64,000 nucleotides of DNA from assembly GCA_000469685.2 (NCBI GenBank), contig LS997562.1:13713467-13777466 (forward strand), given 5' to 3'. The DNA is from Haemonchus contortus. Its lineage: Eukaryota > Nematoda > Chromadorea > Rhabditida > Trichostrongylidae. Of the stretch, positions 42,734 to 55,503 are shown one piece after another (within the stretch, counting starts at the first letter, position 1; each line of letters opens with the position of its first letter). The notes under the pieces are model-generated. The model was not told the origin of the DNA, did no database searches, and saw only the letters and a program-made list of their open reading frames with translations. Both the position numbers and the translations under genes were made by a program.

Positions 42734-44760
42734 AATGTGGCTGGTCACTGCTGCTTTGACTGACTTTACAGTGTTGGCTAGAGCGCAGCTTAACAAAGGC
42801 GAATACGGAGGAAAATTACTTATCCATTCCAAGGTAACAGAAGTTATTTTTTAATATAACGGCAGTAGTTGTAGGTTTTGTAACGGTGAAGTACCAAAAA
42901 ACTGAATGTTGCCCAGTGTCAATACGTGTATGTCTATAATGTGTCTTGACACCGTAATACGTATAACCTATAGAAGTGATTGTTAACCTTGTTTAATTAT
43001 CAGACTCGCTTTACATTTCTAGAATTATTTGTTGTTTACAGCCTAGGACTTTGTAAATTTGAAGCACAAACATTTATTAGACTCTGAAGAAGTAATTAAT
43101 CACCTTTTATGTAATTGGTTCAAACTTCTCTCTAATGAACATCAGACAATATCTGTACGATGTACATATTTCACTTGGTTGGCAGTGGTCTGTTCTTTTT
43201 TGATTCAGTTTGACGTGCCTCGGACAGTTTTTCACTTCTTCTCCTACTTGGGTCTTTCATGCGTGGTGGTTGAGTTCTCCATTTGAAGTGATGTATTAGG
43301 GTTGTAGATACCATCAACAGAACTATAGCTGCTGAAAAAAAACTACATTTGGGAAGTTCTTGCAAGTAAGTAACTTGTGGTGGCAGTATGGAAGATCCCC
43401 TGGTACTGTATTATAAATTCACTCGCAAGGAGCTGAAAGTGGAGCGCAGAACCCCGGTTTTGTTGGGAGAGAAGAACAAGTCACTGGCGGGTGAGGTGGA
43501 TACCTTGAGAAGCTGATCACACAAGCTAGTACCTTGAGACCAAACTGGCACGCTTGCGGGGGTGTGGATCAGCTATACCCGCCAAGGTCGACCTTTTCTG
43601 TAGAACCTGATTGGATAGGCAGGTAACTCAGGTGTGAAGGAGCATTTCCATTGCTATTGTGTAGCAAGTCAATAGGGAATTTGTTCGTCTTCGAATTCGG
43701 ATTCTTCCCATTTATTAGTCCGAATTGACATTTTCTTCTTCTAAAGCTGTTTATATTGTTCTCAAGTAAAGGTTTTCGCTTCTTAACCACCATCTGAGGT
43801 TGGTAGGTTCAAGGGTTGTGGGTTGGCCGCTTATCAGACACATTTCTTAACAGCGTGGGGAAAATGAGTGAAGTGAACCAGTGAAAAAAGGATATCTACA
43901 TTGGGGCCACTGTCCCTATCCAATTCCGTCTTTCCTCCGGTGGGAGTTCGACTTCAACCGCGACGACTAAGCGGTCAACAGAAAACGGCCTGCCGAATCT
44001 GTCTTGCCCTCATACCTACTGCCTTCAGAAGGTTCTTCACACCTAGACCCTCCCACACATTATCACCAGTGTGTGGTTTCTCTGTCAGTTGTGCCAGACG
44101 GGTCCTACTATGCTTTTTTTCGGGAGTAACTGTCGCTCCAATCTCTTTGAAAGCGGTTATGAATTGTGGACAAAAGAACGAAAAGTCAATAAAATGCTAT
44201 ACTACAGCCATCATACATTGAGGCCTTGGTCCCCCCTGCACTATCAGGCCTGTCGTGAATCCACTAGAATGGACGCTCTTGATGGAGCAGTTCGCAATAG
44301 CTTTGAGCTACTCTTTTAAGTTGAAAAGCGGAATTGCTGATGGTGAATAGTGCATGCTGGCAAAGAAAACGAGAAAAATACGCAGAATTCATGAAATTCA
44401 AGGATTTTCAAAGCAGTGGAAATAGAGGGCCGTATGAGATTACCATGACAGAAATTTCATGGAAAGGGTATCTTGACGAGATTCTAGCAGTTGCAATTGC
44501 TCGAGAGCTGGACATTGTAAGTCAAAGATAAAAATTGTCTTCCACTATCGCCATGAGTCACCATTATGCAGTTTATTAACTTTTGACATAGGGCCTCATT
44601 GGTGCAGTCGCTACAATGCTGTTAATACTCGTCCACTTTTGGGTGTGTGCTTCGTAAAGTAGGTGTTTTGGGGATCGCGCCCAATACTCGGAAGCCACAA
44701 GTCCATGGTACATGGGAATCTCAGAAAGCATTTTTCTCGTGAACTGTGCCTTCGAACTGA
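42734..44760. other. Intergenic, no clear gene
   Basis: Downstream of dmap-1. A 106-codon plus-strand frame at 43901-44221 has no splice sites, domain or coding-like companion frames. No canonical AATAAA was seen just after the dmap-1 stop. Confidence 0.45.
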
Positions 44761-46001
44761 TCAGAATAAGGAAAGAATAGTCCTGTGGAAGTGGAATAAC
44801 TGGCTAATTTCTTCTGTTTGACTTTCACGCTGTAAAACGAGAACAGCGGTGACAATAATGGCATTAAAGAGACCTGTTCCAACGTTTGTAACTAACTGGA
44901 AAGAAGTATGGTTTTCATCCTCACCTGCTGCAATAGCTGCCTTTTCTAGCGAGACTCTGTAATCATATGCGAATCTGTCCTCCACGCTGTAACAAAAACA
45001 AACATCATTTCGCACTTGAAAGGTCTTTTAACATAATTGCAATCAAGGTCGGATCTGAAGCACTGGCTAAATTAGCCATATGCTGTCGGCACGGTCTGAT
45101 CGAGAAACTTATAGGGAGGGGAAGAAACGAAGGGAGAGGTTTAGGCAATTGAACTTTCATGCTCTTCAAAGACGTTTGTATTAAATCATACGAAGAGGTG
45201 ATTCGAAATACTGGGCCCAGCACCTAAGGTGATCCCTGCTTCAACAAAATATGCATTCAAAACTTCTACTCGGTCGGATTCGGATGGGAATAGGATCTGC
45301 GACGCAGCCGTAAGAGATATTCGATCTTCTCGATCGTTCTTCCTTGACACTTTCGGGGCCAGGTTTGAGATGGAGGCAAAAGTCTGCACTCGCCTGTCCA
45401 CCATAAATTGGATTCTGAAGCGATGTCTTCCAGTAAACGCCTCAATAACGACGCCGACCACCTGGGTTTCGTTAGGTTCAATGAGAATCAGGTCGAATCC
45501 GTTCTCATGGACAGTTATTCCTTGTTCATGGCATGGCTTTGAACTATCATAGTTGCCAACTGTACGCTCTCCAATTTTCCATTTCACCTAGGTGAGACAA
45601 TTAGGAGGCGAACGATGGAGGTGCATTTGGCTCGAATATTTACCGATTTTAGCCCTTCCATGTCTAATCCGTCCAGTCGAAGACGATAACTCGTGTTTGG
45701 TTCAAACCTGAACTATCTATTAGCATCTATACTTCATTGAAATAGTTGTTTATCAAGTTTTACTGGTCTTGAGTCATACTGACCCTCTATAAAACGAGGC
45801 TGCGGTTATTGCCTATACAGAACCAGAGGATGTTTGTATTACTTATATCAGAGCAAACACTGGTAATAAGACATATGAAAAGGTAAGGTAAGGTCACCCT
45901 CCTTACCTGAACGAAGCTTTGCTTTCAAGCACTGACAATGTCACCATAGGCGTTTCTGCGCAGGGATCTACTACCACCGGCTCTTCGACAAGTGGCGGCG
46001 G
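44761..46001 (-). CDS. Unrecognised protein with C-terminal membrane segment, partial
   Basis: Minus-strand exons that link in phase: 46001-45907 (PPPLVEEPVVVDPCAET), 45707-45644 (EPNTSYRLRLDGLDMEGL) and 45587 to about 45190 (KWKIGERTVGNYDSS, GFDLILIEPNETQVV, RHRFRIQFMVDRR). Exons 44986-44925 (VEDRFAYDYRVSLEKAA) and 44891-44761 (NVGTGLFNAIIVTAVLVL, stop) link to each other. The join between the third and fourth exons does not close in phase, so an exon or splice site is missing. The last exon holds one hydrophobic helix and a short tail, so the protein is probably a single-pass membrane protein; the middle exon reads like a beta-rich extracellular domain. No family recognised. Confidence 0.55.
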
Positions 46002-46074
46002 CTGAAATGTAGAAGTTGGTTTTACGAGCTACCAGCATTCAAAGGCGATTGTAATTCCATTGTGCATTTGTGCA

Positions 46075-46128
46075 TGGATCTATAAACACCGTCTCTTCGA
46101 CAAGTGGTGGCCACTGGGATGTAGAAAC
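46075..46128 (-). pseudogene. Duplicated exon remnant
   Basis: After CATCCCAG the minus strand reads PPLVEETVFIDPC. This is close to PPLVEEPVVVDPC in the exon ending at 46001, about 80 bases away, and nucleotides match over about 45 bases. It lacks an obvious downstream donor. It could be a decayed tandem copy or an alternative exon. Confidence 0.5.
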
Positions 46129-47863
46129 TATTAGGTTGATGAATTTATTGCGGATTTTTCCCAGCAAATTTTACTTGTAGAAACTTTAGAAATACTAAGC
46201 GAAGACATGTTCAAATATTTACTCCGGAATATATCTACCATCTACGCCAAGCACTGCTTCCCTTTTGCTAGAGCGGTCGGATTCCACAGGCGATGAAGTT
46301 CCGTTTTGGAGGTGATCCACATCTTGCCTCGGCCAATTGACGTGATAATCCATAGGAGTTTCTGTTGGTCAATAGGGCGACCGCAGAAACAAATTCCATT
46401 TTTTGATCGGCTTTGGCTGACTGTTCCATCGCCGAAAAGTTCGGGAAATGACTCTGCCACCTTCCAACCTTTCTGTAAGTAATAGAGCACAATGTGGCGT
46501 ATACGAAGATGGCTTTTTGGACATATTTCTGTTAAGGAAAACAAGAAGTTCATTTCTATTAAAAATCGAATTCATTACTCAAGTTGTAACAAGAGAAATG
46601 AAGCCACTAAATAATCCGCAATAATTATGCATCAACCTAGTAGAATTTCAAGCCAGTAGCCTGTTACGGTGATTGTAATTTTCTATTGTGCATACAAGCA
46701 TGAGAGTATAAGGCAGTCAACAAAAACGCAGCATTCGCTTCGCTGTTTCCCCTCTTTCGTCGTATTCGCTGTGTTCTTGCACTTAGAGAAACCCGCACGT
46801 TACACGGCGCCGAAACGATGGCGATGGTGTTTGGGTGGGCAGCGCACGTCGCTGTGATTTGAAATCAGATCCAACGCTGAGTTCGTTTGTGCGGACCGCA
46901 AATGATATGAGCGATATGTGGATGTGAGGATTCGGGAGAGAGACGGCTGTAGGGTCAATGACTCAGGGACGTTTTCACTCTCACTTACAGATGACGTTAT
47001 CTCAATAGTATGTGGAATTGGCTGTCAGCTCAAGGGTGACCGGGGGGCGCGCGATTCACCGTGACCCCATTAGAGCTCTTCGCGCACGCAGCATCGCTTC
47101 AGTACCTTTCTGTTGAGATGGACCAAATAAATTTGCAGTAGTCCACTGCTTCACCATGAATAGACTAAATCTCTTTACTATGGCAAAAAAGGCCCCTTCG
47201 AGACTGAGAATTCACCTCATAGGTCAAAAATTTACTTGTCAAACGTTCAGAATAGAATACCTTCAAATTTTTTGGTCCTAGTAAATGCAATCCTTCTGTA
47301 AACGTGTACAGTTGGTCATTTCTTTACTTATTCTACTTATAAGTCCTTATTTCTTCAGATATGATGGTAGACATGGTGTTTTAGCGCATTTTGTCCGATG
47401 ACCTCATTATACTGACGCGTGAATCGCACCACACCCTGGGTGACCACGTTACACATCACCTCTGCGATGATGTGTAACAAACAAAAGTACTACACGGAAT
47501 ACAGTGTGAATTAGTACGTCTAGTATTAGAAAGAGTCAAATTAGCATCAGAAGATGGGAAAACAAAAACGCGAAAATAACTTCAACAAAGAACTGCTGCG
47601 GTGGTAGACATGTTGTTAGTGCAGAGACCCGAACTCGCAGTCCTCTTTTTCTGTTCATATGGGTCATGAGTTTTGCACGAGCAAGTGGTCCAACCTAGCT
47701 CATGGGACCAAGTGGAGTTGGGTATAGTACGGGCGAAGAGGATCTCTTTAATTGATTCTCTGACTCTTATAGTTCATGAAATGGCAAACGAGGGGTTTCC
47801 ATTAACTGAGTCGAAGTGATTAAGTTGTCTAGGAGCCGTTAATGAATGGGATGTTTGGTTCAC

Positions 47864-48216
47864 CTCAACGATCGTCTGCCCACGGCAGGCAGCCAAGAGG
47901 GAACAGTTCTTCATTTGTTCCATACCGACACAGCTTTCCTCCTCAATAAACAAACCGAGGGTAGTTAACGATGATCCTGTTGTTCCCAACCATGACTCCA
48001 GATTGTTCATTACGATAGGCTGGAACAATTTTTGAAAACAAAACGGAGTTAAATCCATATACCACCTACCTTAAGCACATCGCTCCAGAGGTGTTCTTGG
48101 AAGCGTAGCGTTCGGTGAATCATTGACGAAAAGATGGCGATTCCTTCCTCTCGATAAGGCGACAGACGGAGGATTCTGTCTAGTTCCCGGGAGACCTCAT
48201 CATTCGGTAGTTTTAA
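47864..48216 (-). CDS. Two exons of an unrecognised gene
   Basis: Exon 48216-48070 (acceptor CATCTCAG, donor GTAGGT) reads NDEVSRELDRILRLSPYRE and ends EHLWSDVLK. It joins in phase 0 to 48019-47864 (acceptor TTGTTCCAG, donor GTGAACC), which reads NNLESWLGTTGSSLTTLGL and SCVGMEQMKNCSLLAACRG. Together they give 101 codons with helical character and Cys near the end. They may belong to the same gene as the exons at 44.8-46.0 kb or at 50.1-51.0 kb, all on this strand. I do not recognise the family. Confidence 0.6.
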
Positions 48217-49549
48217 CTGAGATGAGCAGTACAGGGGCAGAAAATGTCGCAGAAAAGAAATTCAAAGATCTCCAATGACAAATACTATGGAGGGAACACC
48301 TTTAGAACACATGCTGGCTTGACGCTCAGATGATGGGTGTCGGTACTTCTCCCGGAATTTCCACACGGCGAGCGGCAGTGGTTCTACTACCGTACGCTAC
48401 CGACTACCGTATGCTTCCACTGGAAAGTCAAACTTCCCCTTCATAGTGCTCGACTAGTTGCGGCAAGCGCGACGCGATTCTCGGGGAAAACATACCACCC
48501 TCTTAGATGATGCAGTATTGAGAATATTATTTTTATCGTCAGGTTGTATATCAGGGTTAAACCTTTTACTTCAATTCCACTCATTTTCTTCCACTATCGG
48601 TCTTAAACGTGAGTTACGGATCTTTATCAATTACTACTTTTCTGTTGCTTATTTTGAACATATTACACTGCCAATGCGATTTGGGAGAATCACTTTAAGC
48701 GCAATGTTCTGTGCAGCGAAATCGTGTACTGTTCGAGCAGGTCAAGTCGAAAACTTTTATCCTTTTGCGATGCATCGCTTATACCGCCTATGCTTTATCG
48801 CTACTCCCTACTGCACCTAAATACAGACCCGTTCACAGCAGGACGCTTTGTTGCTGTGGTAGCCTAACCACCTCTCAGTGGAACAAGAACAGTTTGAGCT
48901 TGAATTAGGCTCCTCGTTTAAAGTTCAGTTTTCGTGAACAGAAAGACTTTCTTACAGGTTTGTTGAAGTCTAGCAACATGAATGAGAGAAGGCCTTTTCT
49001 TGTCCGATATGAGTCGACTTCATGACTGAAATATGATTATGAATGACTGAAGGCAAGGTATACGAACACATGCGGCTGAGACTCTTCAAGATGAGGCGAT
49101 TTCAGGCTATGTGCTTATTTCTCGGATATCCTCCAAAAAAGACTTTAAGAACTTAGATAGTTTCGCTTTCCGATCAAAAATGCAACCGTGTTTGAGTAAC
49201 GACTCGAAGGATACGCTTCCAAATTACCACTTATCTTACAGATTATGCGAGGTGATCAGGAATTGAACATAGTTTACACAAGCTCTTGAAGTCAATTAAA
49301 AAAATTATATGTGTTAGTGTGTAGTGATTGTAAGTTCTTCTCATCATACTCAAGGTTGCACGCAACTCTTCATAAACTGTACCTATTCATCTCACTGGAC
49401 ATGGTATCCCATTGACCTTTGTGATCGTTTCACTGTTCAATTCTCCACTGACTGGTGTTTTGTGCTACATCCGCTTTCGTCCACAAGATTATTTGAAAAC
49501 CATCGGCTTACCACTTTTTAGTGTTCGCGTATAGACCACAAAGAGCAAC

Positions 49550-49665
49550 AGAGCAACAGCAAGCAGAACAACACGACCATTTCTTCCACGATATATCTAT
49601 CTGAAAACTGCTTTTCACTTCCGACTGATCGAGCAAATGCAGCTGAACGACGTTCCCCATAGTTC
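49550..49665 (-). CDS. Possible exon with hydrophobic helix
   Basis: One minus-strand frame reads NYGERRSAAFARSVGSEK then RYIVEEMVVLFCLLLLCC. An overlapping frame reads GRNGRVVLLAVALLLFVVY. Either would give a membrane segment near an N-terminus. The frames compete and the splice sites are ambiguous. Confidence 0.3.
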
Positions 49666-50090
49666 TGGATACCCTATTCTACTGAAATCTTAAGAATCAC
49701 AGTTAATGGACTGTTAGGGGAGACGAGCAGTAGGAACGGTTCTAAGTAATCGATTCGTCGCGCAAGCGGCTGTCGGGGACCATTTGCCTCATTATAACAG
49801 TTTTAGTGTTCTTCACACAGCTAAATCGCTATGCGATTATTACTTTTGGCATGATTCCATGATTAGTTCTTTTGTTCCTGTATTTCTTACTTGCTTGCTG
49901 CTGCATTCTGCTACACTGATTCGCGTGCGACGTCTCTCTCGCCGCGACGCGACAGTTTCGTTTTTTCCGCACCACACCCCATCGACAGTCATGGTGACAT
50001 TGCCTCGGGACGAGATTACAGATAATCCATTCCGAATGAATGTATAGCATAAGAAGAGAACGCCGGAATCTGTATTTTGCTCCAGCTTAC

Positions 50091-50991
50091 CTTGATGTTG
50101 GTCGTCGTGTCTATAAAAGGCAGCGTTGATGTGGTAGCGTTGAACGATTCGTATTGTTCATAGCCAACGCGATGGCGAACTGCAAAATAACGATGGTAAG
50201 GGTAATCATAGGCTTCCATGAAAGATGTTTATGGAAAATTGTCAAGAATACTTGCAAAAAGTTGGGTCTTCGCTATTCATGAGGTAGTCGATGTTATGAA
50301 TAAATCCCAAGGTTCGAACCTCGTTGTCCACAATCTTAAAAAAGAGTCATTCATATTCGTTTCAGGAGGAACCAGTGGGTCCGGTCACCACATGTAGCGA
50401 CTTCATGTAGTCTTGGCATCGCTGTTCATGAGATAGTCATGTCTTGGCAATCTACAGGCTTAAATTAGCTTCAAAGCTACACTTGAGACGTGATATATAT
50501 CTTGAAAGCAAGCCTTTTCTTCCACATTCTGCTGTAGGCATGGGGTCTTGCCGGAATTATGCAACTGCTTCATATAGCCGCCATCACGTTCACGTGTACA
50601 GAAAACCAAAGTGATCCCGTATACATAGATAACTGTACAGTACAATTTATTTTGCCATTGTTTTCTCTTATCACAAGTTATCACGCGTTCCATTCTATTC
50701 ATTTATTTTCATTGGATCTCTTACCTGTGCGCAGGTCAACGTCAGACCACCATAGAATATCTCGTGTCTTCTGAAATGCGCTTTGGCAGTGCGGCTTTCT
50801 GGATCAAGGTTGGTATTGGCAACACTTATCTGGAAAATCAGTAGAATTAAGTGATTTTCAAAATAGTGAATTTGTCTGCGTCTTTTGAGATTGATTAGTG
50901 GAACATTCAGTGAAACGTCCGGAGGTTTCGATCGAGCCGTCACCTCCTCGAAGCTCAGGTTCACGCTCTTCTCCACATTGCGCTCAATCAT
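50091..50991 (-). CDS. Exons of an unrecognised gene (LEA-like beta domain?)
   Basis: Exon 50829-50725 (TTTTCCAG to GTAAGA) reads VANTNLDPESRTAKAHFRR and ends YGGLTLTCAQ. A preceding segment, 50991-50944 (MIERNVEKSVNLSFEE, weak GTGACG donor), is in phase. Exon 50179-50091 (TTTGCAG to GTAAGC) reads GYEQYESFNATTSTLPF and is out of phase with the first, so one exon is missing between them. N-x-T/S sites suggest an extracellular protein. The VANTN pattern recalls LEA-2-type domains, but this is a weak guess. Confidence 0.45.
50255..50460 (+). repeat. Two copies of a short tRNA-like repeat
   Basis: CTTCGCTATTCATGAGGTAG (50268) and ATCGCTGTTCATGAGATAG (50418) are related copies. The first is followed by AAGGTTCGAACCTCG, a tRNA T-arm-like sequence. 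Probably SINE fragments. Confidence 0.4.
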
Positions 50992-50999
50992 CTCCAGTC

Positions 51000-52650
51000 A
51001 ATGAGAAACTCAAGTTAGGCAAGAAGTAAACACCCATGATTTCTCCGCTGGCTCGGAGGATTCCGCTACGACACTTTGACATATAGTAATAACTAGAACT
51101 CCGTGAAATTCGACACTTCTTGGTGTGGTGTAAGCATTAAAAGTCATTTGGTATAGAAGGACACTCTTCTCTGTTGTTTATTGCTGGGAATTCAAATTTC
51201 CAGAATTCTTTCAATGCTGGTCGTAGAACGAATTTTGATCCACTAAAATACAGAAGCGCTTTGGGAAAATGCAGTTGGTGAGGAAAGCCACCGCTCACGC
51301 GTCTCAGTGCTATTCCCCTACTAGGGCTCAAGTACAATCTAGAGCCTTTTATTAGGAACCGCCTTTTAGAACAATGAAGATAGGCTACTACTCCTCTGTG
51401 CCCTAGCTATTGCGTGTTGGGTGAGAGACCGCTCTCCTACTCCTCCCTCTCCCCCTTACCCCCTCCACCTCACTTACATTTTCACTTCGACCTGACCAGT
51501 GAGAAAAGCTCTACATATTTTGTTGGAGGTGAACAGATTTCAAGTTGCCTCCAATTCTGATAAGTTTGGATCCGTTTGGACCTTAAAAGGTTTTCTTCAA
51601 TTCAAAGTTCGCCTTGGTTCAACGAGTAGGAGATCACTGGCGAAGTTTTAAGTAAAAGCTTATCTACGGATGCGCCATAATTATGTTAACAAAATATAAT
51701 AATTGTTGTGCAGAAACCGCAATTCATATCGATACATAGTGAACTTATGTGTAATATTTATGATGCATCACGCCAACCAAATGAACGCACGGTTACTCGA
51801 TATAACCGTCTCCTGTACTAACTACGGCTAAAATATGCTTCGACTACTATTCGATGGCGTCACACAGAGTTTCTTGAGAAACTTGAGCCCAGGCTTTTTT
51901 CAGGGTTTCTTAGGAGCAGTAACAGTGTTGTGTTTCGAAGCGCAAATTATCCTCCCCAGCATAAACTATACCCTACGGTCCATTCGATTGCAGTCCTGGA
52001 AATGCGTAGGCCATTTGAAACAAGGATATAATTGCGAACATCCCTGGCACCGTTCTTAATGTTTTTCCATTTATGAGCAGAGCACCTTTGTTTCCAAATC
52101 TCATCCTTGGAATGATCTTAAACTTGGCAGTACCTCCCCAAAAATGACCCTCATGGAGATGTTCTGATTAAACTTTACATTTTTCTCTGTATAAATATGC
52201 AATATCGCTCTGATGGAACAGATCCCAGCCCAAACTATCTTAGAAGAGGAAAATGACAACGAGAAACGAAAAAGAAAAACGTTCTCAAGTTTTTCGCCAC
52301 TTAAAGTTGGAAACACACGTGCACTCTGGGATATTATCATTTAAACACTTTTCTGTCAGAAAAAAGTGTGTAAAGCGCGTGCCGCGTACAAGAAAGGCGC
52401 GGCATTTGTGCTTCCCTTCGATCTTCCTCTCGTCAAAAAGCTCAGAAGTCTTTCGAAACCCACACGGATAGGATCAACGTAGGGAAGACATTTCTCAAAG
52501 AAGTACACACATTCAGTACGGCAGTTTCTTTCTCGTGCTTATGGATGTTTCGGAGTGTTATCGCTCTCGGGCGATTGATTTCGGAAAAGGATAGTATTGA
52601 GACAAGACGACCGTTCTAGGGCTTGTCGTTGACCTGCCTACCTAATGCGA
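51000..52650. other. No recognisable gene
   Basis: Nothing supported. A C- and T-rich tract lies at about 51435-51470. Confidence 0.45.
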
Positions 52651-52656
52651 TTACAG

Positions 52657-52757
52657 AGGCTTCGTGCAAGAAATATGGAAACGACGAGCGATCCCGGAAA
52701 ATGGCTCATCAAGTGCGCGCAAAGATGGAATGGCTGCTGGATGATTGCGTGGCTTAA
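52657..52757 (+). CDS. Possible terminal exon, unrecognised
   Basis: After GATTACAG the plus strand reads ASCKKYGNDERSRKM then KMEWLLDDCVA and a double stop TAATAA. A competing frame continues to a GTGAGC donor. No partner exon was found, so this is only a candidate. Confidence 0.28.
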
Positions 52758-53629
52758 TAATTCTAAGGAAGCTGACGCATTCAGAGCACCAAAGCAGACA
52801 GGTGAGCTGAGGTATATCATAAGCATAAAAGAAAGAACAGATTTGGAAAAACTCCTTTGAACAAGGAAAGTGGGGAATTCCTGTTACCATAATTATGGCT
52901 CGCCCTGTATTATGACCGGTGTTATTCCAATCTACATCATCAATCTTCGTAATTTGATCAGTCGTTCTTCTTTCACGATTATCAACACTTGGGCCTCTTC
53001 CGAGCCCAGATCCTTGCGGAATAGACATAGGCATAGATTTGTAGGTAACAATTTATGTTCAACCATTTGTTGGCATAGTTCCAGAAATGTTAGATCAACA
53101 GATTCGATTGGCTGATTAGTTGTTTTGTATGACAACAAGCATGTGCTGTCGTTTCCTTTGTCTTTTGCATTGCTTTCAACAACGAAAATCGCAGTGTTCC
53201 TGGCTAAGCTCTGCCCACCAGATATTTATCAAAAAAAAAAAAACTGTGACCAGCGCTCTTTTGAGAGAACGTGCAAATAATGCGAAAGCCAACCACGCTT
53301 TCTAGTGCCAGCACTGATCTTATCGTTAGTTTATTACCGTAGGCACTTATACCAGTGATTCCACTTTTAAAACGCATTCGATCTCTCGGGTGTAGCAGCG
53401 CAAGAAGTTTCGCAAAATGTGAATTCTCGGGTGTTTACTAGGTTGATTAAAAAGTTTAAATCAATCTTTCATCCATTTCTACCATAGATCCTTTCAGAGG
53501 GCCACTCGGAAAAGATTTCGCAATAGGCTACGGTAGACCGATCCTGTACCTGTACTTTAGGGATATAAGTAAGCATGCCCATGTGAGTGTTTCGCAATAA
53601 TGATCTTACCCTTCCACGATCGACCGGAG

Positions 53630-53860
53630 CGACGAGTGGCTGCTTTCATAGTCTCCCGGCCGAGGGACTTCTCGACCTGCGGTATCGATTAAGATTTAGT
53701 TATAAACAAGTGCCAAGCGCCGCTCCCGGCCGGTGTATTATGAAAGGCTGCTTTCATAGTCCGCCGGCCGCGGCGCATTGCCCCTTGTTTACAACCGAAT
53801 CTTGGTCGATACCGACCGGTCGCTCGCTCGCTCGCGAGCCGAATCGCGTTCCATGAATGC
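53630..53860. mobile_element. GC-rich foldback cluster (copy 3)
   Basis: CTGCTTTCATAGTC occurs at about 53638 and again at about 53749, and a complement (TATTATGAAAG) at about 53736. The right-hand copy (53749 on) matches the reverse complement of the left-hand unit, including CTTGTTTACAACCGAATCTT against CTTGTTTATAACTAAATCTT. This is the same terminal motif as the foldbacks at 11.26 and 17.93 kb, with a rearranged structure. A CGCTCGCTCGCTCGCGAGC palindrome lies just beyond (about 53821). Confidence 0.6.
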
Positions 53861-53869
53861 AATCAGTGC

Positions 53870-54770
53870 TGCACAGCGGGAGGCTTCGAAGAGCATTCAT
53901 CGTTGCTAGCGCGCAGTCGCGTCGCGTTTCTAGCATTGGAACGCGGCACAAGTTGCGCGCTACTCCCGAAAATGCACCTACGAGGCTTCCATGGCGAGAG
54001 TGGCTTTGAGAAACTCAGCTCTTTCGATTCTTCATGGATTGCTCAGTCTTTTTTGTTTTTAATTGTTTTCCGTGTTAATGGCTAGTGATTATTTTGTTTG
54101 ACTCCTTCACCGTGCTCGTGTTATTTGTGTTTAACTGCTTTTCCGGTTGAACTCTAATCATTTGGGCCTCTCATTCTCTTTTTGTTAGATTTTGGCATTT
54201 CAACCTTTCAATATCATCTTTTCATGTGCAACTAGTCAAGGAAGCAAAAACGTGGGTGTTTTGACTGATTGTCGTGATATTATGGTGGTTAATTTTTGTG
54301 ATGATTAATGACCATGGCATCCATCTGAGGTGAGATTGAGGTAAGATAAGGTTATGTACGAGGCTATGTACGATTGAGGTCACCTCGACGGCACGGATAT
54401 AAGCGGTGATTGATTTCTGTTGGGTAGGTGAGGTTGCAAGACCACGTTAAATCTCGCTCTTCCATCTCATTGTTCCAGCAGTCGTCACAAAAAATGGATC
54501 ATTGCACGCGGAAAAATATGGCAGTCGCGGGCTAGTCTTTAACGACACATTTTATGTAACGCGATATGCCTTTCAGTTGGCTACACTTGTTGTATGCGGC
54601 GACGGAGGAAATGGCTCCCCTGTGCACACTTATTGTCGATCCCCATGACATGGTCTGAATAGCGGTCCTTCTCGAAATTGTAAGGGTGCATCGAAACACT
54701 GTATAACTGCCGAGTAGTGTTCAAGAATTTGTCTGTTCAAGAAGACGGTTCCCTACTTTGACCCCACCTT
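53870..54770. other. No recognisable gene
   Basis: T-rich sequence (54040-54260), then GAGGT/TGAGGTAAGATAAGG-like simple repetition (about 54325-54440). No coding support. Confidence 0.4.
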
Positions 54771-54935
54771 AGTCATGACAGATGACAAATACGTTCTTTT
54801 AAAATGGCTTTGCAACTGTGTTTTCGCATCGTAGAGCAGCCAACGTGCACTGTGCTTTTCATATCAAGAATACCATAGAGAGGAAGCATAAGCAGCTCTC
54901 GAGTGTGTATGATTTGATTCGAAGACGTATAATCT

Positions 54936-55503
54936 TCAGTGATCAGACGTTCCAATCTTAGAGAAGCAACGTTGGCACAGCAAATGCGTGGTTTCCCAAA
55001 ATTTTAATGGAACGGGAGATGGAAAGCTTTCAGATGGAATCGCATCATATATGACGTGGTTGACAAGTATTGGTGCCGTTGAAATGGTTTCTGTGCGATA
55101 TTGGTAGTTCAATTTGCACAACAAATTTTGCCTAACTGTGTGCTTTCAGTATTTGGATCAAGGCTACACGGCAAGAGCAAGGGTGTGAGCCACTTTCCAC
55201 AGGCTGGGTGCCCCCCTTTAACACGTCAAACAACTCGGAGGCTTCGCACAATCCTTGAAATACTGAAGAGAAAACAGAATAGCTGTTTTGATTCACTCGA
55301 GTATACTCTACTTCAGTATAGCAGCGATCGGCACATGCAGCTTCGTCCTCTGTACGTTTGCATGGCTTGATTTGTTCCGCTTTTTCTCGCTCCCTGCAGT
55401 TGTATTTCTGCTTGACACTGACTTCTTCATAGTTCACGAAAGGAAGTTCGAACATCTTCAGAAGAGAAGGGTCAACAATCAAACGTTGCAAAGAAGGGCT
55501 CAT
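54936..55503 (-). CDS. Possible two-exon gene, unrecognised
   Basis: A minus-strand frame starts at 55503 just after TTGTAG (MSPSLQRLIVDPSLLKMFE, then PFVNYEE before GTCAGT). A second segment at about 55085-54936 follows ATCGCACAG and reads T-ISTAPILVNHVIYDAI, FPSPVPLKFWETTHLL, ending at a stop. The donor is weak and the link between them is not proven. No family recognised. Confidence 0.3.

Noticed and set aside
43901..44221. 106-codon plus-strand frame
   Set aside because: No splice signals, no domain, Cys/Arg/Ser-rich text typical of chance frames.
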